NCBI GenBank assembly: GCA_035527715.1
Contig: DATKZY010000109.1
Span: 1-37,337 of the forward strand
Length of the DNA stretch: 37,337 nt
Direction of reading: 5' to 3'
Source of the DNA: DSUN01 sp035527715
GTDB taxonomy: Bacteria > Planctomycetota > PUPC01 > DSUN01
Shown: positions 9,221 through 17,330 of the stretch, piece by piece
Numbering within the stretch: the stretch's first letter is position 1
Layout: every line of letters starts with the position of its first letter
Notes under the pieces: model-generated
Seen by the model: only the letters and a program-made list of their open reading frames with translations
Told to the model about the DNA's origin: nothing
The model's database searches: none
Made by a program: the position numbers and the translations under genes

Positions 9221-9548
9221 TGTCACTGTAACCACTTACGTCCCTCCCCGAACCGACTGCCTCTTGACTGCCGGAAGGTCCCCTTCTGCCACCGTCTGCC
9301 AGCAAATGACCCGAAAAGTCAGGAGTTGGTGCAAGCTGGCGCGCCGCTAAGCACAAGTGCAGGCCCATCAGTGCCTTGCATCGCACGTGCGCTTGAATCG
9401 CGCTCACTTGCGAGCGACTCTTCTGGCGGCTCCCCCAGCGACGCGCGAAGTGGCCGGCCTGGGGCCGTCCAGGACCACGCGCTTCTGAGGTGCGACAAGT
9501 CCATTGGCCGCTGCTGGTGACAGGCCAGAGCCGCCCGTGAAATCAAGC
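9221..9548. other. Non-coding gap after the tRNA
   Basis: About 330 bp with no supportable gene. It holds a weak CGCTC-ACTTGC-GAGCG hairpin near 9401-9416 and no visible integrase, insertion sequence or tRNA 3'-end repeat, so it is not an obvious integration scar. Confidence 0.5.
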
Positions 9549-9576
9549 TTGACGAACGCTCGGGGGCCGCTAAGAT
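9549..9576 (+). promoter_or_regulatory. Promoter for DUF4091-like gene
   Basis: TTGACG (9549-9554), a 16-bp spacer and TAAGAT (9571-9576) lie 29 bp before the ATG at 9606. Confidence 0.65.
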
Positions 9577-9605
9577 GATGCCTGTCGCGGCGCAAGGAGT
9601 CGTGC

Positions 9606-11375
9606 ATGACAAGACAAGCCCGCTCCAGCCTGTCGCTGGACGTGTTGAGCGAATGGGTGCGGGTGGACCCCGTCTCGGGCGACGTCGTTGACCTGGCGGC
9701 GCTGCGCGTTCCGGGCGCGGCGGCGCTCCGCGACACCGACGGAGCCGTGCGCCTGGCGGGCGCGCGCAACGAGTACGTCTCCTTCCAGGTGATCGTGCGG
9801 AATGGCGGCCGGCGGATTCGCGACGTGCGCCTGAGCTTCGGCGGGCTGGCCGGCCCAAGCGGGGCGCGGATCGGCCGGCGCGAGTTCGAGCCGCACGTAC
9901 AGTGGTACCACCACGTCGAGCCGCACGGCTGGATCCCCGACGCGCTGGTGCCGCTGAAGTGGGTCGAAGGCTCGGTCGGCGTGCCCTGGAGGGCGGCCGG
10001 CGTGCCGAAGCAGACCGTACAGGGTTTCTGGATTGACCTCTTCGTCCCGCCCGACTCCCCACCCGGCCCCTACCAGGGCCAGCTCTTGGTCGCCCTCGAC
10101 GGCGAGAAGCAATCGCTGCCCATCCGCCTGGAGGTCTGGCCCTTCGCGGTCCCCGACGAGTGCAGCATGGTGGCGGACATGAATGCCTACGCCCCGGGCA
10201 TCGTGCGGGGCTGGGAGGGACACGAGCACTCGCCCGGCCTCCTGAACGCCTGGAAGGGGCTCGACAGCTTCGATGCCTGCGGCACGGTCGCCTACCGCAC
10301 CGCCGAGCGCAACACCTTCCGCTGCGCCCACGACCATCGCTCGCTCTACCACTACCTGCCCTACGCCCACTCGGGCAGCATCCCGCACCCGAGCTTCATC
10401 CCCGAGCTGGCGGGCGAGGGGAAGGCGATCCGGGTCAAGTCCTGGGCCGCCTTCGACCAGCACTTCGGCGGCTATCTCGACGGCTCGGCGTTCAAGGGCA
10501 CCCGCCGCGGCCCCATCCCGCTGCCCTTCATGTACACGCCGCAGAACTTCCACTGGCCCGCCGACTTCGCGAAGTTCGGCCGCAAGGGCTACCGCACCGA
10601 GTGGCGCCGCGTCGGCGCCAAGTTCGTCGAGCACTTCCGCACGAAGGGCTGGACCCGCACCCGCTTCGAGCTGTTCTTCAACCACAAGCAACGCTACAAG
10701 TATTTCCCCTGGGACGGCGATGAGATCAAGTTCCTCGAAGACACCGATCACATGTACCTCTTCCGCGACCTGAGCGCGGGCGTCTACGACGCCGCCGACC
10801 CCGTGCAGTTCATCTGGCGGGTGGACTCCTCGTGGGTCTTCCCTGCCCACTGCCGCACCGACCTGGGCGAGTTCGTGAAGCTCTGGGTGGTGAACAGCAG
10901 TTACCAGGCGGAGGCGCCGGATGGGGTGAACCTCCTGCACGAGCGCGGCTGCTCGGTCTTCCACTACGGCGGCGCCTCGCCGCTCGACGCCCCGCTCTCC
11001 TGGGTGTGGCTCTGGCCGCTCAGGACCCTCGGCCGCGGCAACGACGGCTTCACCTGGTGGCTCACGACGGGCTGGAGCCCCGACATCTGGCGCCGCTCCC
11101 ACGACAACTACGCCACGTGCGTCTTCTACCCGGCCAGCCCGTGGGGCCGCCTCGACGTCCTCGGCGGCATCCGCGCCAAGGCATTGCGCAACGCCATGCA
11201 GACCATCGAATACGCCGCACTGCTCGACCGCAAGCGCGGCCCAGGCACCGCCATCGCCCTCGTCAACCAGGCCCTCGGCACCAGCGACGATTCGTGGTGG
11301 GGGGAACCTTTCCCCGCCGACCCGCTCTCGTGGGAGGGGGTCCGCCGCCGCCTCGCGTCGGCGTTGATGGCATGA
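9606..11375 (+). CDS. DUF4091 / GH123-like protein
   Basis: A 589-residue protein related to the DUF4091 and GH123 group. An N-terminal beta-sandwich (about 40-180) has the hallmark WIDLFVPPDSPPGPYQG around residues 142-158. A TIM-barrel-like region follows, rich in Trp, Tyr, Asp and Glu (for example FELFFNHKQ). The end carries the GGIRAKALRNAMQTIEYAALL pattern that closes these proteins. GH123 enzymes remove N-acetylgalactosamine; the substrate of this branch is unknown. Unlike its relative at 25385-27337 it has no signal peptide, so it may act inside the cell. AAGGAG lies six bases before the ATG. Its stop overlaps the next start by ATGA. Confidence 0.75.
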   Translation: MTRQARSSLSLDVLSEWVRVDPVSGDVVDLAALRVPGAAALRDTDGAVRLAGARNEYVSFQVIVRNGGRRIRDVRLSFGGLAGPSGARIGRREFEPHVQWYHHVEPHGWIPDALVPLKWVEGSVGVPWRAAGVPKQTVQGFWIDLFVPPDSPPGPYQGQLLVALDGEKQSLPIRLEVWPFAVPDECSMVADMNAYAPGIVRGWEGHEHSPGLLNAWKGLDSFDACGTVAYRTAERNTFRCAHDHRSLYHYLPYAHSGSIPHPSFIPELAGEGKAIRVKSWAAFDQHFGGYLDGSAFKGTRRGPIPLPFMYTPQNFHWPADFAKFGRKGYRTEWRRVGAKFVEHFRTKGWTRTRFELFFNHKQRYKYFPWDGDEIKFLEDTDHMYLFRDLSAGVYDAADPVQFIWRVDSSWVFPAHCRTDLGEFVKLWVVNSSYQAEAPDGVNLLHERGCSVFHYGGASPLDAPLSWVWLWPLRTLGRGNDGFTWWLTTGWSPDIWRRSHDNYATCVFYPASPWGRLDVLGGIRAKALRNAMQTIEYAALLDRKRGPGTAIALVNQALGTSDDSWWGEPFPADPLSWEGVRRRLASALMA

Positions 11376-11848
11376 CCAAGGAGGCCCCCGTGCACCGTCT
11401 GAAGCCGCCGGCGAAGACCACGCGAGCCTTGGCCGCGCGCCTCAAGGAGGTCGCCCGCATCGGGGCGCTCTTCGTCGAGGGCGACTTCCTCGAAGAGGTC
11501 TTCGCCTCCGGGCGCGACTGGAAGAGCGGCGACGACATCAACTTCGCCCACGCGCCCTACATCGAGCTGAAGCGCACGGTCCTGCGGATCGAGCGCATCG
11601 CCGACTTCCGTTGCTTCGCCACGCTCGCCCTCATCCGCCGCGACGACCCGGCGAAGGCCGAGGCCGTCGTCTGCGGCATGCGCAACCCCTTCGGCATCGC
11701 CCCGGTGCCGATGACCCCCGCCATGCTCCGCTGCGTCAAGAAGGGCGAGATCACCTCCGAAACCGAGTCCGGCCGCGTCCGCGCCTTCGCCCCCATCGCC
11801 AACTCCGACGGCGAAACCGTCGGCTTCCTCATGGTCCACACGGGCTGA
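11372..11848 (+). CDS. Small Cache/PAS-like domain protein
   Basis: A 158-residue soluble protein with no signal peptide or membrane segment. The last 25 residues (VRAFAPIANSDGETVGFLMV) match the closing strand pattern of Cache and related sensory domains, in which a strand ends in AxxPI, then a short D/G-rich turn, then VGxLxV. The N-terminal 60 residues are helical and charged. No output domain is attached, so it may be a free-standing ligand-binding domain; that is inference from pattern only. It is translationally coupled to the DUF4091-like gene through an ATGA overlap. A truncated second copy of its C-terminus lies at 12789-12905. Confidence 0.6.
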   Translation: MTKEAPVHRLKPPAKTTRALAARLKEVARIGALFVEGDFLEEVFASGRDWKSGDDINFAHAPYIELKRTVLRIERIADFRCFATLALIRRDDPAKAEAVVCGMRNPFGIAPVPMTPAMLRCVKKGEITSETESGRVRAFAPIANSDGETVGFLMVHTG

Positions 11849-11883
11849 CTGCCTCGACTCCGCCGCTCTGGCGCTACTTGCGC

Positions 11884-11917
11884 CGAACTTGCGCCCCCCA
11901 AATGAGGCGCAAGTTCG
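11884..11917. repeat. 12-bp inverted repeat (hairpin)
   Basis: Arms CGAACTTGCGCC (11884-11895) and GGCGCAAGTTCG (11906-11917) pair perfectly around a 10-base loop, 35 bp after the Cache-like gene. An extra ACTTGCGCC lies just before the left arm. No T tract follows, so it could be a Rho-type stabiliser or a dispersed hairpin element; it shares CTTGCGCCCCCC with the repeat at 35965. Confidence 0.75.
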
Positions 11918-12050
11918 CAAGGGGAGGGGCGGCGTGATGGTCAACGCTCACCCGACCCAAGCCTGTTCCCCTGCCCCTCTTCCATCTCTGGTCACGGCTT
12001 GTCGCCGTGAACCCATCGTTGCGGGCCGGAAAGAGGGCCTCAACAATGGC

Positions 12051-12071
12051 GGGGCGGCCAATTGCGGCCCC
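12051..12071. repeat. GGCCAATTG-centred inverted repeat, left of the TA pair
   Basis: This is an imperfect inverted repeat with the core GGCCAATTG flanked by GGGGC and GCCCC. A related element lies at 12944-12965 on the far side of the toxin-antitoxin genes. The surrounding 11918-12156 holds no gene I can support. Confidence 0.55.
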
Positions 12072-12156
12072 CTGTTGCGTCTTCTCCATAGTTGCGCCTC
12101 TGCGCGCGCCTACTCTCAGACCAGCAGACGGCCGGGAATCGTGGCGATCGGCGCGG

Positions 12157-12185
12157 TTGACAAGGCAACGAGCGCGTGCTACGAT
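12157..12185 (+). promoter_or_regulatory. Promoter of the toxin-antitoxin pair
   Basis: TTGACA (12157-12162), a 17-bp spacer and TACGAT (12180-12185) lie 45 bp before the antitoxin ATG. Confidence 0.75.
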
Positions 12186-12230
12186 CCCTGGCGGGAGCAA
12201 CAGACCGCCACCGCGCCGGAGGAAGGTGCA

Positions 12231-12443
12231 ATGCTCACAACGGTTCGGGGCTGGGTGCGCCGGGACGGCCATCTTGACCTGGAAGAGGGCCGGGTGCCGG
12301 ATCACGACACGCCGGTGCTCGTCACCTTCCTCGAGGACGAGGTCCAGCGTGAGAGCGCCGAGTTGAGCGGATTGGGCGACTACGCGGACACGCTGGCCGA
12401 CTACGAGGAGCGCCTGGCAAGGGGTGAAATCCAGTGGAAGTAG
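12231..12443 (+). CDS. Antitoxin-like protein of a MazF-type module
   Basis: A 70-residue acidic protein. The first half (VRGWVRRDGHLDLEEG, then TPVLVTFLEDE) follows the small beta-strand pattern of AF2212-like antitoxins, in which a strand of VxGxxxxGxIxL is followed by a V-x-V-x-F strand. The second half is an acidic helix (LADYEERLARGEIQWK) of the sort that wraps a toxin partner. GGAGG sits eight bases before the ATG. It overlaps the toxin gene by ten bases if the GTG at 12434 is used, or by one base with the GTG at 12443. The product should neutralise the toxin and may repress the shared promoter at 12157. Confidence 0.75.
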   Translation: MLTTVRGWVRRDGHLDLEEGRVPDHDTPVLVTFLEDEVQRESAELSGLGDYADTLADYEERLARGEIQWK

Positions 12444-12778
12444 TGCGTGGGGACATCTACTGGGCCGACCTCAACCCCACCCGCGGCACCGAGCAGGCGG
12501 GCCGCCGCCCCGTCCTCGTCGTGCAAACCGACCGCGCGAACCCAGCCAGCCCGCACACCATCATTGTCCCCTTCACGACGAAGATCCGCCACGCGCTTCT
12601 CCCCAGCCATGTCCTCGTCCGCGCGGGAACAGGCGGACTGTCTGAGGACTCTGTCGCCCTCTGCGAGCAGATCCGCGTCTGCGATCACTCACGCCTGATC
12701 CAGAGAGTGGGCACCCTCCCCCCGCGGGCGATGGACCAGATCGCGCAGGCTCTGAAGGCCATCTTGGGCCTCGGGTAG
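12434..12778 (+). CDS. MazF/PemK-type endoribonuclease toxin
   Basis: A 114-residue protein with the full PemK/MazF fold signature. RGDIYWADLNPTRGTEQ near the N-terminus contains the catalytic Arg, GRRPVLVVQ follows, and PFTTKIRH precedes the strand with the Thr and Ser residues used for RNA cleavage. Members cut single-stranded mRNA at short motifs. The GTG at 12434 has AGGGG about ten bases upstream; a GTG at 12443 would give the usual short N-terminus, so the start is uncertain by three codons. It is translationally coupled to the antitoxin. Length and motifs are complete, so the toxin should be active. Confidence 0.93.
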   Translation: MEVVRGDIYWADLNPTRGTEQAGRRPVLVVQTDRANPASPHTIIVPFTTKIRHALLPSHVLVRAGTGGLSEDSVALCEQIRVCDHSRLIQRVGTLPPRAMDQIAQALKAILGLG

Positions 12779-12788
12779 GCCGCGGCCC

Positions 12789-12905
12789 GACATCGAACTC
12801 AAGCCCCCTGATCTCCTCCTCTACTGCCCTGACCGCCTCCGCGCCTTCGCCCCCATCGCCAACTCCGACGGCGAGACCGTTGGCTTCCTGATGGTAAGCA
12901 CGTGA
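12789..12905 (+). pseudogene. Truncated duplicate of the Cache-like gene
   Basis: This is an open reading frame of 38 codons with no start. Its last 22 residues match the end of the gene at 11372-11848 (FAPIANSDGETVGFLMV is identical) and its first residues (IELK) match an internal stretch of the same gene, so the middle third has been lost. It follows the toxin gene by ten bases. It is evidence that the toxin-antitoxin pair inserted within, or was duplicated with, a copy of the Cache-like gene. Confidence 0.8.
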
Positions 12906-12943
12906 CGCGGGGGAAGACGTGCCGCGTGAGCGGGTCGCAGCAT

Positions 12944-12965
12944 GGGGCGACGGCCAATTGGCCCC
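12944..12965. repeat. GGCCAATTGGCC palindrome, right of the TA pair
   Basis: A perfect 12-base palindrome (12952-12963) sits inside GGGGCGA and CCCC flanks and resembles the element at 12051-12071. Confidence 0.6.
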
Positions 12966-13024
12966 GGCCTCATCGCCTCTTGCCCCCCGCTTGGGCGACC
13001 CTGTCAGCACGCGATGACATGCGA

Positions 13025-13039
13025 CGCCATAAGCCAATG
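13025..13039. repeat. CGCCATAAGCCAATG motif, copy 1
   Basis: This is a 15-base intergenic motif that recurs with two or three changes at 36035-36049 and 36291-36305. Each copy lies in a gene-free stretch. Confidence 0.45.
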
Positions 13040-13090
13040 CACTGCAAGGAGTTCCATGTCAGCGGTGTGACAGGCACCCTGGGGAAGTGG

Positions 13091-13104
13091 CCACAACCGG
13101 TTGT
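13091..13104. repeat. CACAACCGGTTGTG palindrome
   Basis: A perfect 14-base palindrome in the 350-bp gap between the broken Cache-like copy and the DUF6785 gene. It has the size and symmetry of an operator for a dimeric regulator, but no regulator gene is adjacent. Confidence 0.6.
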
Positions 13105-13190
13105 GTGCCTTGGCGTAAAGTTGTAAGTTGTGGCCTGACCCCAGGGGGCGCAAGAGTGGTCGACTCTGGCGAGTCTGGACGACTCAGCGG

Positions 13191-13219
13191 GTTGTGGCTT
13201 GTGCCGGGACAGCCACAAC
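13191..13219. repeat. Inverted repeat downstream of DUF6785 operon
   Basis: GTTGTGGCT (13191-13199) pairs perfectly with AGCCACAAC (13211-13219) around an 11-base loop. It lies just past the 3' end of the leftward operon and could stabilise or end that message. A smaller GACTC-TGGC-GAGTC hairpin lies nearby at 13162-13175. The same GTTGTG/CACAAC words recur in the palindrome at 13091. Confidence 0.6.
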
Positions 13220-13256
13220 CTGTGGGGGCAACTTCGGGGAGGGGCGGAGCGTGCGG

Positions 13257-15218
13257 CTAATAGAGCGGGATGCGGTTCTCAGTCATGCCCGTCAAGGCGT
13301 CAATGACGAGCCAGAAGCCTGCGACGACGATCTGGCCCAGGATGAGGCCGTAGAAGAGCCAGCAACTGCGCCGATAGGCATTGATCCCGCCGATCTTCAG
13401 CACCAGCGACTTCACGAGCCACGCCACGAAGAAGGGAAACCAGATGGAGCCCATCACCCAGGAAGGGCTGACCATGTAGCCGAGCGGGTGCAGCGGCCAC
13501 CAGGGCAGGCGGTAGTGAGCGAGGGTCAGAAGCGCCATCACGGCGGCGCCGAGACCCGTCCACCCCCAGCCCGCCAGGCTCGGGCCGGCCGGGTTGAGGA
13601 GCCGCGCGCTGATGATCTCCGCGGGATACTGCGGGAAGGTCTTGAAGTACTGCCAGTGGAGGTTCGCCGCGCCGTGTTCGTAGCCCAGGGCGAGCATGAC
13701 CACCACCGAGACGAGGAAGCTGCACGCCATGGCCAGGAGCACGCCGGCGAACACCTGGCCCCGCCCCCTGGGCAGCTCGCTCGCCACCCGCGCGGCGTGG
13801 GCGCAGGGCGCCATCATGAACATCAGCAGGTCGCCCGCCCAGACGAGCGAGAAGGCCATGACGGCCAGGCCCGTCGGGCCGAGCGCGTCGGCCCCGAACG
13901 CCGAGAGGGCGAAGCCCAGCGGCACCATGGCCGGCACGATCACCGCCACCCCGCCGTCCACCATCGCCCGAGTGAGCGAGATGAAGATCACGAACGCGAT
14001 GGCCACGACCGCCACGGCGATCCCGACCGGCGTGCCCGCCCGCGCGAGCCACGCGCTCATCGTGAGCAGCCCCACCGCCAGGCCGAGCACGGCGCCGCGG
14101 TAGCTCACCATCTCGCCTGCCTCGGCTCGCGGGTCGGGGCGCCAGGCCCCCCGAAGGACGGCCCACAGGTGCTGCCGCGCCGTCCAGAGGCCGGCGGCGA
14201 CGAACACGATCATCGCGCCGAGGCTCTGGTGGGCGAAGATCGGCTCGACCACGCCCGATGGCGACCAGGCGCCCAGCTCCTCCATGCAGCTCACGCCGAG
14301 CAGGGTGAAGACCCCCTGGACGAGCTCGTACGCCAGGTAGAAGAACCAGAGGCTGAAGCTCAGCCGCGTGTTCACCAGGTAGGCGAAGCCGAGCATCAGC
14401 GGGTTGAGGCGCACGCTGATTCGCACCGTGTCGCGGAGGGCGAGCAGCCTCGGCACATCTGCGAAGAGGGCAGGGAAGTCCGGATAGTAGTTGTGCAGCG
14501 CCTCGGCGGAGCCCAGGGCGAACGCGACGGCGAAGCCCGCCCACATCAGCCGGCTGCGGAAGAAGGGCGGCAGCCATCGGCCTTCCGCCCCCTCCACCAT
14601 GGCCAGCGGCACGTGCAGGATGGGGAACGCCAGCCGCTCGCGCTCGACCCACTGGCGCCGCAGGATGGCCATGAGGCACAGCACGGCCAGCCAGAGCGCG
14701 GCAAGGAACAGCGCCCAGCCGAAGAGCGGCTCGAGCCAGACCTGCCACCCGCCGCTCTCGCCCCTCGGCGCGCCCTCGAAGAAATGCCGCAAGCCCGGCG
14801 AGTCCTGGACGATCATCCACTTCGGCACGTGGGGCAGGACCAGCTCGCCCCACTGGTTCTCGGGCGAGGCGTAGTAGTGGGTGCCGCCGACCATCCCCAG
14901 GAGCATGCCGGTCACCCCGCGCGTCGGCACCGCGGTGGCCACCATCGTCATCGCGAAGACCACCAGCAGCTCGCCGCGGGTCAGCGCCCAGGAACGCCGC
15001 ACCAGCCGAAGCAGCGGGTTCGCGACCAGGAGCCAGAGAAACAGGAGGAAGAACGCGGCGGGCGTGCAGCTCGACAGCGCGAGCCGGCTGCCCTTGATGA
15101 GCATCTCGTTGTAAGGCAGCGCGACGGCGAGGCCGGCCGAGAGCACCAGCCCAATGATGAGCGCCCGCGCCCGCGGCGGTCTCGGGGCACCGGTTGTGGC
15201 ATCCGGAGGCTGACCCAT
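13257..15218 (-). CDS. DUF6785-type OPT-related membrane protein
   Basis: A 653-residue inner-membrane protein with a dozen or more hydrophobic helices, beginning with ALIIGLVLSAGLAVALPYNEM and ending in LILGQIVVAGFWLVIDALTG. Marks of the DUF6785/DUF6784 family are visible: the first helix with PYNE, GTHYYASPENQW before a loop, RLAFPILHVPLAMV in mid-protein and a long C-terminal WPLHPLGYMVSPSWVMGSIWFPFFVAWLVK run. The family belongs to the oligopeptide transporter (OPT) clan and probably imports peptides, amino sugars or related small ligands; no member I know of has a proven substrate. It is the last gene of a leftward operon, 12 bases after the GH20 gene. No strong Shine-Dalgarno is visible, which suggests coupled translation. 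Confidence 0.85.
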   Translation of the reverse strand: MGQPPDATTGAPRPPRARALIIGLVLSAGLAVALPYNEMLIKGSRLALSSCTPAAFFLLFLWLLVANPLLRLVRRSWALTRGELLVVFAMTMVATAVPTRGVTGMLLGMVGGTHYYASPENQWGELVLPHVPKWMIVQDSPGLRHFFEGAPRGESGGWQVWLEPLFGWALFLAALWLAVLCLMAILRRQWVERERLAFPILHVPLAMVEGAEGRWLPPFFRSRLMWAGFAVAFALGSAEALHNYYPDFPALFADVPRLLALRDTVRISVRLNPLMLGFAYLVNTRLSFSLWFFYLAYELVQGVFTLLGVSCMEELGAWSPSGVVEPIFAHQSLGAMIVFVAAGLWTARQHLWAVLRGAWRPDPRAEAGEMVSYRGAVLGLAVGLLTMSAWLARAGTPVGIAVAVVAIAFVIFISLTRAMVDGGVAVIVPAMVPLGFALSAFGADALGPTGLAVMAFSLVWAGDLLMFMMAPCAHAARVASELPRGRGQVFAGVLLAMACSFLVSVVVMLALGYEHGAANLHWQYFKTFPQYPAEIISARLLNPAGPSLAGWGWTGLGAAVMALLTLAHYRLPWWPLHPLGYMVSPSWVMGSIWFPFFVAWLVKSLVLKIGGINAYRRSCWLFYGLILGQIVVAGFWLVIDALTGMTENRIPLY

Positions 15219-15230
15219 GGCCGCCGGCCC

Positions 15231-17330
15231 CTACGATTCCGCGATGATCTTCTCGATGCTCACCAGCCACGGCGCCAGGCCGATGTTCTCCTCTGGCGCG
15301 AGGAGGTAGCGGAGATCGGGCCGCCGGTCCGCGAAGTGGTCCTTCACGTCGTCCATGATGTGCACGAAGTGGCGGCCGCCGACCGAGCGCCCCTTCTCGA
15401 ACCGGCTCTTCTCCCACACGGCCTTCAGGCGCTGGTACATGCCCTCCATGTCGTCGAGGACGGCCCGCACCTTGTCTCGCGCCTGGGAGAGGAACTCGAC
15501 GGGGCGCTCCGCCTTCGGGGCCTGGACGAGAAGGTCCTCCGCCTCGGCCACGCTGAGGATCATCTGGATGAAGTGGCGCTGCCAGTGGGCGATGGAGAGG
15601 AAGACCTCGAGGTTGTGGTGGTTGCGTCTCACACGGGAGAAGGACGACTGGAGTTGGAGGAGCAGGCGGCCGTTGTCGTCGAGGTGTTGCGGCGCCTCGG
15701 CCAGCGCCCGGGCGTAGCGGGGCCGGAACACCGGCTCGACGGAGAGGTCGGCGGGATTCGGCAGGGCGGGCGGAAGCATCGTGAGGTCGCGGCGGGGCCT
15801 CGGCTGCTTCCGCTCCGAATTGCCGTAGGACGGGCCGCGCAGCTTGGACGGCTGCCATTCGAGGGTGTTCTCGATGAACCGGGCGCCGTCCTGGAGGAGG
15901 CGGTAGGCTTCGTGCATCCCGTGCGCCCCGCGGCCATAGAAGATGTCGCAGAAATCGGCGACGGCCTGCTCGACAGCGAGCCCGGGCGTCCAGCTCGCCT
16001 GGCCCATCATGGCCCAGCCGAGCCAGAAGCACTCGTTGTGGAGGCCGGAGTCGTCCCACGCCGCCGAGATCGTCCCGATGGAATTCGCGCAGCGCTGCCA
16101 GCCGGCCAGGGTCTCGTCGCGCGCGTCCTCCAGCCGCCCGCGGACGCGGCGGCCGTTGCGGTCGGTGTAGGCGAAGTAGTTGGGAAACACCAGCTCGCCG
16201 CCCTGCATCGGGACGTAGGTGAACTGGCGGATGCCGCGCTCGTTCTCGACCGCAGTCTGTTCCGGGATCTTCCCCGCGACGCCGTTGATGAGGGTCGCGG
16301 GCAGCAGCCGGGCGTGCTCGGGCAGGAGGGGATACTCGGCCCACACGATGATCTCGCGGCCGCGCTTGACCAGGTGCTCGTGCGCCGCGACGACGTAGTC
16401 CACCCACGTGAGCGAGCGGTTCTCGGGGTTGTACGGCTTGCGGTACCGCTCGCAGATGCCGGCGTAGTACACCTCGTCGGTAGAGACGTGGAAGAAGCGA
16501 ACCCCCTTGGTGGCCTCGCACACGTCGTCGTACATGTCGAACAGGAGCTTTCGGGCCTCGGGGTCGCCCATGCAGATCTGGTAGTTGCTCCCGTCGCAGC
16601 GGAGGCGGGCGAACTCCTCGTGCTTGAGCACGTAGGCCAGGTGGGCGGGCGACTGGACGTCGGGGATGATCTCGATGTGCCGCTCCAGCGCGTAGTCGGT
16701 CAGCTCCTGGAGCTGCTCGGTCGTCCACGCCCCAGGGGCCCCGATGATGGGATGCGAGGGATAGGCGAACTTGTCCTCGAGCTCGTAGAGGATGGCGTTG
16801 ATCTTGAATTCAGCCGCCTGGTCGAGGTAGCGCTTCAGGGTCTCCAGGCGGTCCTGGTGGTGCTTGGTGTCCCAGTGGATGGCGCGGATTTCGTACTGCG
16901 GCCAGTCGGTGATCGTGCCGAGAGGCAGGCCGCCGACGTGGAGCTGGAGATAGGTCTGCACTGCGTAGAAGAGGCCGGGGCGGGCGTTTCCGACCAGGGT
17001 GATCCGCTCGGGGCCGATCTCGATGCGATAGGCTTGCGCATGGCGCCCGTCCCTCAAACCCGTCTCGACCGCATCCGGCCGGATGGCAAGCTCGATGTAG
17101 TTGAGCTTGCGTTCGCCGATCTTGAACTTGTCGTAGTGCCGCTCCGCCGCGGCAAGGAAGGTGCGGACGGCGATGTCGTCCTCGGCGACGCCTGCCAGCC
17201 GAAGCCCCCATTCCCACGAAGAAACGCTGACTCCCCCCTCCCCCAACTCCACTCGACGGGGTGCAGGAAGCACCGCGTGGCCTCGCAATCGAAGCTCCGT
17301 GGCATAGCCATCGCCCAATTGCCCGGTCAT
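15231..17330 (-). CDS. GH20-like beta-N-acetylhexosaminidase
   Basis: A 699-residue protein. Residues 1-140 form the GH20b-type alpha/beta domain (HAQAYRIEIGP, ARPGLFYAVQTYLQL). The TIM barrel starts at about 145 (YEIRAIHWDTK) and carries the catalytic pair Asp285-Glu286 in HVSTDEV, preceded by EIIPDVQSPAH. GH20 enzymes cleave terminal N-acetylglucosamine or galactosamine by substrate-assisted catalysis with exactly this Asp-Glu pair. The C-terminal 200 residues are helical and not familiar. There is no signal peptide, so it should act on imported oligosaccharides. ATGA joins its start to the stop of the transglutaminase-like gene, and 12 bases separate it from the transporter gene. Confidence 0.88.
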   Translation of the reverse strand: MTGQLGDGYATELRLRGHAVLPAPRRVELGEGGVSVSSWEWGLRLAGVAEDDIAVRTFLAAAERHYDKFKIGERKLNYIELAIRPDAVETGLRDGRHAQAYRIEIGPERITLVGNARPGLFYAVQTYLQLHVGGLPLGTITDWPQYEIRAIHWDTKHHQDRLETLKRYLDQAAEFKINAILYELEDKFAYPSHPIIGAPGAWTTEQLQELTDYALERHIEIIPDVQSPAHLAYVLKHEEFARLRCDGSNYQICMGDPEARKLLFDMYDDVCEATKGVRFFHVSTDEVYYAGICERYRKPYNPENRSLTWVDYVVAAHEHLVKRGREIIVWAEYPLLPEHARLLPATLINGVAGKIPEQTAVENERGIRQFTYVPMQGGELVFPNYFAYTDRNGRRVRGRLEDARDETLAGWQRCANSIGTISAAWDDSGLHNECFWLGWAMMGQASWTPGLAVEQAVADFCDIFYGRGAHGMHEAYRLLQDGARFIENTLEWQPSKLRGPSYGNSERKQPRPRRDLTMLPPALPNPADLSVEPVFRPRYARALAEAPQHLDDNGRLLLQLQSSFSRVRRNHHNLEVFLSIAHWQRHFIQMILSVAEAEDLLVQAPKAERPVEFLSQARDKVRAVLDDMEGMYQRLKAVWEKSRFEKGRSVGGRHFVHIMDDVKDHFADRRPDLRYLLAPEENIGLAPWLVSIEKIIAES

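Noticed and set aside
8877..9407. Minus-strand peptide containing GRLDSNQRPLEP
   Set aside because: This is the well-known false peptide made by translating the antisense of a tRNA; here it is the complement of tRNA-Pro.
9131..9520. Open frame starting within the tRNA
   Set aside because: It overlaps a tRNA and a terminator, and its composition does not look coding.
12831..12905. Reading the repeated FAPIANSDG stretch as a new small gene
   Set aside because: It has no start codon or ribosome site and matches the end of the upstream gene, so it is a remnant.
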